Below, piece by piece: positions 42,050 through 64,000 of a DNA stretch of 64,000 nucleotides; position 1 is the first letter of the stretch; the number at the start of each line of letters is the position of its first letter. Source of the DNA: Telmatactis stephensoni. Taxonomy: Eukaryota > Cnidaria > Anthozoa > Actiniaria > Isophelliidae. The notes under the pieces are model-generated. The model searched no databases and was not told the DNA's origin. It worked only from the letters and a program-made list of their open reading frames with translations. Position numbers and translations under genes: made by a program. The stretch lies in assembly GCA_029948255.1 (NCBI GenBank), contig JALIZF010001570.1, positions 337,501 to 401,500 on the forward strand, written 5' to 3'.

Positions 42050-42833
42050 CCCCTGTATTCCCATGTATTCCCATGTATACCCCTGTATTCCCCTGTATTC
42101 CAATGTATTCCCCTGTATTCCCCTGTATTCCCCTGTATTCCCATGTATTCCCCTGTATTCCCATGTATTCCCGTGTATTCCCCTGTATCCCCATGTATTC
42201 CCCTGTATTCCCCTGTATTCCCATGTATTCCCCTGTATTCCCCTGTATTCCCATGTATTCCCCTGTATTCCCATGTATTCCCCTGTATTCCCCTGTATTC
42301 CCCTGTATTCCCGTGTATTCCCCTGTATTCCCGTGTATTCCCCTGTATTCCCCTGTATTCCCATGTATTCCCATGTATTCCCGTGTATTCCCGTGTATTC
42401 CCCTGTATTCCTGTGTATTCCCATGTATTCCCCTGTATTCCCCTGTATTCCCGTGTATTCCCCTGTATTCCCGTGTATTCCCATGTATTCCCATGTATTC
42501 CCGTGTATTCCCCTGTATTCCCCTGTATTCCTGTGTATTCCCATGTATTCCCGTGTATTCCCGTGTATTCCCCTGTATTCCCATGTATTCCCCTGTATTC
42601 CCATGTATTCCCCTGTATTCCCCTGTATTCCCCTGTATTCCCCTGTATTCCCCTGTATTCCCCTGTATTCCCCTGTATTCCCCTGTATTCCCGTGTATTC
42701 CCGTGTATTCCCGTGTATTCCCGTGTATTCCCCTGTATTCCCATGTATTCCCCTGTATTCCCATGTATTCCCATGTATTCCCCTGTATTCCTATCTATTT
42801 CCATGTGTTCCCATGTATTCCCTGTATTCCCAT
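42050..42833 (+). repeat. 10-bp minisatellite, about 78 copies
   Basis: Unit TGTATTCCCN, where N is mostly C, A or G. A strict 10-bp period holds almost throughout, with rare tgtatccccat-type variants. Confidence 0.95.
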
Positions 42834-43232
42834 AAATAAAATAGATAAATAAATTTGGGGTAGCTCATCACCCTTCCTCGCAGCCAAGTGCTGAATTACG
42901 AAAGGCGCAGCTCAACGTGATCGAGTCGAAGGTTTACAAGGGCGCTTTCATTACGAGACAATTGAACAATCAAACATTTACATACAAATTTACATACACA
43001 TACACGTAGCAGCCACCATACGACCCATATCTGATCAAGGAGCACAGCTTAGATCGAAACTAGTACGTTCGTTTTTACTGAGACAGGAAAAACCGGAGAA
43101 CCCGGAGAAAAAACCCTCGAAGCAAGGGAGAGAACGAACAAGAAACTCAAGCCACATGTGATGCTGCATCCGGGGATTGAACGACGGACCACAGCGGTGA
43201 CAGACCGGCGCTCTCACCGCTCGGCCACCATG
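42834..43232 (-). mobile_element. tRNA-derived SINE
   Basis: On the minus strand the 5' end reads ggtggccgagcggtgagagc, a type II (Ser/Leu-like) tRNA head with A box, then tcgttcaatccccgg as B box about 50 bases on, followed by a ~300-bp body and an AT-rich tail ending in atttatttatctatttt. It is inserted in the 10-bp minisatellite: forward repeats resume at 43233. Pol III promoter elements are visible; no coding capacity. Confidence 0.8.
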
Positions 43233-44146
43233 TATTCCCGTGTATTCCCATGTATTCCCGTGTATTCCCATGTATTTCCCTGTATTCCCATGTATAAATA
43301 CAGGGGAATACACGGGAATACATAGGAATACAGGGGAATACATGGGAATACATGGAAAAACAGGGGGATATATGGGAATACATGGGAATACATGAAAATA
43401 CATGGGAATACACTGGATTACACGGGAATACAGGGGAATACAAGGGAATACATGGGAATACATGGGAATACAGGGGAATACATGGGAATACATGGGAATA
43501 CAGGGGAATACAGGGGAATACATGGGAATACAGGGGAATACATGGGAATACAGGGGAATACACGGGAATACAGGGGAATACACGGGAATACAGGGGAATA
43601 CAGGGGAATACATGGGAATACAGGGGAATACAGGGGAATACAGGGGAATACAGGGGAATACACGGGAATACAGGGGAATACAGGGGAATACAGGGGAATA
43701 CAGGGGAATACATGGGAATACATGGGAATACACGGGAATACAGGGGAATACAGGGGAATACATGGGAATACACAGGAATACAGGGGAATACACGGGAATA
43801 CACGGGAATACATGGGAATACATGGGAATACAGGGGAATACAGGGGAATACACGGGAATACAGGGGAATACACGGGAATACAGGGGAATACAGGGGAATA
43901 CAGGGGAATACATGGGAATACAGGGGAATACATGGGAATACAGGGGAATACAGGGGAATACATGGGAATACAGGGGAATACAGGGGAATACATGGGGATA
44001 CAGGGGAATACACGGGAATACATGGGAATACAGGGGAATACATGGGAATACAGGGGAATACAGGGGAATACAGGGGAATACATTGGAATACAGGGGAATA
44101 CAGGGGTATACATGGGAATACATGGGAATACAGGGGAATCATGTGT
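43233..44146 (-). repeat. 10-bp minisatellite, right arm
   Basis: About six forward units (43233-43293) continue the left array past the SINE. About 84 inverted units (GGGAATACAN, 43300-44146) mirror the left array. The switch at about 43294-43300 is the palindrome centre. Confidence 0.9.
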
Positions 44147-44480
44147 GTTTTTGTATATACATGTGCCTAGAATTTCAATGGATTATATTGATGGTGAATG
44201 AAGTACTTACCGCCGGGATAGCAATGCATGATGGGTAGCAAAGCATTCTTCTGCTCGATTTGTCAGACATCCGCTCGAATAAGGGTCACTATCAAAGTGG
44301 AGATAAGAGGCAACTTCTCTGTCGCTCGATTTGGACAAGCGATGCTCGTTTTGTAACTGACCAGCAGCTCGATTAAGTTGATCAGACGGTCGAATAGACA
44401 AACGTATGCTCGATTTATGAACATGAATTTTGTCAGGGAAAACGCGCCATAGGCGTCTTCTCCAATGTGATTGGTTGCAC

Positions 44481-45435
44481 GTCCGGGAAAACACTGCCAT
44501 TATTATGGGAAACGGAGGCCAAAATGAATGAAGTCTGCTAGGATATTATTCCAGAGATTTCAAGGTTAAACTCTTTCTAGTTAGTCATGTGACACTTGGG
44601 TTTTCCTATTTCTTGCATTGGTGTATACCGTTATTGAATGAGGTTTTTCTTTGTGTTGCAATAACAAATTTCTCCAGAACGACGATATTTCCATTTATGC
44701 GATCTAAGCTAAACATCTTGTTAAAAACCAACTATTACTCTTCAAGGGGATTTCCCTACTTTGATATTCTATACTTTGATATTCTAGCTAACTAAACTGA
44801 AACTATTCTTGTCAGCAAAATGACAGCGAACTGATGACGGCAATAAACTCACCAAATTATTTAAACTAACGCGGTAAACCAAAAACTAATTAAAATTGTA
44901 AAATTCAGTAGCATAACACAGTTTTTTAACAGCCTGTATCTCAAAGATAACGTGGCAGAGGATTACTAAAAGGAAATAAAAGGAAACCAGTTTAATCCTT
45001 TGATATTCCTTCTCGTACCTTCTCCCAGAGGGTTCCAAAAGATGCTTCATTCACATCTCTGCTTTAATTATCGAACAGTCTACCAGAAAACAAAAACGAA
45101 ACTTGCTTCAATTCAGGAGAGAAAGAGTTTCGTTGATAATTAAATAGAAAGCGGAAACCAAAACGATGGAGTTCATGCTCACGTATTCACGAGTTACCTA
45201 CGATGGCCAACTGATAAACGACTTTGGGAAACCACAATGGGGCTTTAATTTGTCGGGCTTTGTGTCGCTATTGGCATGTTCTATATTCTGGAATCCTGGA
45301 AACTTCCTATCTTGATTCCCAGTCAGATCATAATAATCAGCCACGACATGGTACTAGCTTTGCTGAACCTACAATGTTGGCGGCGGGTTTTTTGGACCGC
45401 GCGTAGTATCCCGTGGACCCTCGAGTCAACGACCG
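44481..45435. other. upstream region of the TTC3-like gene, no gene recognised
   Basis: Small open frames at 44589-44795 and 45224-45535 have no recognisable domain and look like chance. No repeat identified. Confidence 0.5.
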
Positions 45436-45658
45436 TGTTTACGTCACGCACCCGGACGTCAAGTGGCGCACATTTGTCCGCCATTTTGAATTTGTTTTGG
45501 ATGGTGAAAGCACTGTAGATGTGATGTTTCCTCAAATGATCTCAAGCTGCATTTAAGATAGAATAATCAATTAGACTTTAGTCTCTTAAACACGAAGAAG
45601 TGTTAAGAGAAAGTTTGGGCAGTTTAAGTGCCAAGAAAAGAAGATATTTTTGGGGAAA
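45436..45658 (+). promoter_or_regulatory. putative promoter and 5' UTR of the TTC3-like gene
   Basis: Contains TTTACGTCAC at 45438-45447 and a second acgtc at 45456-45460 (ATF/CREB-like half sites), then GTCCGCCATTTTG at 45476-45488, a good match to the YY1 consensus. These lie about 170-220 bases before the start codon at 45659. No TATA box is obvious. The assignment rests on motif matches and position only. Confidence 0.45.
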
Positions 45659-63331
<17,673 letters not shown>

Positions 63332-63417
63332 GTACAAACATTGAATTAGTTTATAGACCAGATTTTTTAATGTGGCTAAATGAAATTTAGGCGAAGTTAA
63401 ACTCAAGACGTTTGCTT

Positions 63418-63840
63418 GCTTGCGCCCATGGGCCCCACGTCGCCGTGCGGGGTCCCTACGGGTACGTATATTGCTACAGGGCGATTCCTGTACTGCTTGC
63501 TCATTTGCCGGGGTCAGCGGTCTTCATCCAAATATGGGGCGGCCCATCGTTGTGCAGGGCCCACATGTGAGTCCATCTCTACGGATCTTGCGATCCTTGT
63601 GCTTGCTCTCGAAGGCTAGCGTTTTGCCGTTGTTATTGCCCCTCCCTCCCACCTCTGGATGGTCTTAAGGTGAGTATGTTATCTCCACTGACTCGATAGT
63701 CAGTGTGACAGGTGCTAGGTGGTGGACCGTGGTTGGTTACCATGGTTACTGCCTTGCTGCCAGGGACAGCGCGTCCCCCGTGGCAGCATCTAGGCACCTC
63801 GCCCAACCTCATTACCATTGATGAGTTTAATCAGTGGGAA
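63418..63840. other. GC-rich segment of unknown nature
   Basis: Starts gcccatgggccccacgtcgc, about 87 bases after exon 15, markedly richer in G+C than the surroundings. No exon with matching phase, no rRNA or tRNA that I recognise; may be the 5' part of a retroelement. 63841-64000 shows nothing. Confidence 0.35.
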
Positions 63841-64000
63841 ATCTAGCTTTGAGCTGACAGGTACAGCCCATACATCAAGTTCTCCGACTTATTTGAGTCC
63901 ACTTTTGCTGAGTCTTAAACCTCCTATTCCATTTAACATACTCTTTTGAACTTGTACATGAATGAATTCAAACAAGGTTGCAGTTTTTGAGCATATTTCC

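Larger units (their letters stand above)
41713..44480. mobile_element. 2.8-kb palindromic element with minisatellite arms
   Basis: Unique-sequence outer arms (about 41713-42050 and 44145-44480) are near-perfect inverted copies, including tctatggcgcgttttccctg and repeated atcgagc motifs. Inside them lie opposing arrays of a 10-bp repeat, then the centre, where a SINE interrupts the left array. No gene; all long open frames here arise because the 10-bp unit contains no stop in most phases. Possibly a fold-back transposon that captured or expanded a minisatellite. Confidence 0.75.

Noticed and set aside
42834..43232. Functional tRNA-Ser/Leu gene on the minus strand
   Set aside because: A and B boxes are present, but the head continues without a 3' acceptor stem into a 300-bp body with an A/T-rich tail; it is a SINE.
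42050..44146. CRISPR-like array
   Set aside because: The repeat unit is 10 bp with no spacers, in a eukaryotic palindrome; not CRISPR.
41985..44238. Many 220-360-codon ORFs rich in Pro-Cys-Ile-Tyr-Ser or Gly-Asn-Thr-Glu-Tyr
   Set aside because: They are the translations of the 10-bp minisatellite, open in five of six phases because the unit contains no stop; not genes.

Overview
This is a eukaryotic, AT-rich, intron-containing and repeat-dense window, most likely from a cnidarian and probably an anthozoan such as a stony coral or sea anemone. The evidence is a multi-exon animal TTC3-like gene with GT-AG introns, animal-type Crypton, IS3EU-like and Ty3/Gypsy elements, a tRNA-derived SINE, and many terminal-inverted-repeat (TIR) miniature elements. 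There is no bacterial operon structure and no CRISPR array. The species assignment is inference.

Layout. 1-2766: two degraded LINE fragments in opposite orientations. 3099-14231: a nested fold-back element. Its arms are interrupted by a TTAA-type miniature element (3343-3798), by an ~8.8 kb IS3EU-like DNA transposon (3844-12689) and by a TA-type miniature element (13641-14185). The IS3EU-like element has ~440 bp near-identical TIRs and a 6-bp target duplication. It carries two convergent genes: a spliced DD36E transposase on the minus strand, and a CUE plus HECT-type ubiquitin-ligase-like gene on the plus strand that now has frameshifts. 17862-24305: two direct copies of a Crypton-like tyrosine-recombinase element, one with an intact 536-codon ORF and one inactivated and itself invaded by an 808-bp TTAA element. 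24395-28200: assorted fold-back and TIR elements and ~160-bp tandem repeats. 30242-34529: a Ty3/Gypsy retrotransposon with 88-bp LTRs and 5-bp target duplications, full length but mutated.

35466-38826 holds G/C-rich inverted repeats (including a G-quadruplex-type run), a 7-bp-duplication TIR element and a repeat with four copies of a GCTCGCGCTTCGCGCTCGC-like palindrome. 39198-41396 holds unexplained minus-strand open frames that look protein-like. 41700-44500 is a 2.8 kb palindrome whose arms are largely a 10-bp minisatellite, interrupted by a SINE.

45659-63331 is the 5' portion of a host gene, 15 exons and 421 codons, closing in phase at every junction, that I recognise as a TTC3 homologue from its TPR block; it runs off the right edge. 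Its introns contain many mobile elements, including two 2.1 kb copies of one element in opposite orientation (introns 8 and 14), three or more fold-back repeats in intron 3, an 84-bp x4 tandem repeat in intron 5 and a (CTTG)94 microsatellite in intron 14.

The window is best read as one host gene plus a graveyard of mobile elements whose nesting order can be reconstructed. The most interesting item is the HECT/CUE gene carried inside a transposon.
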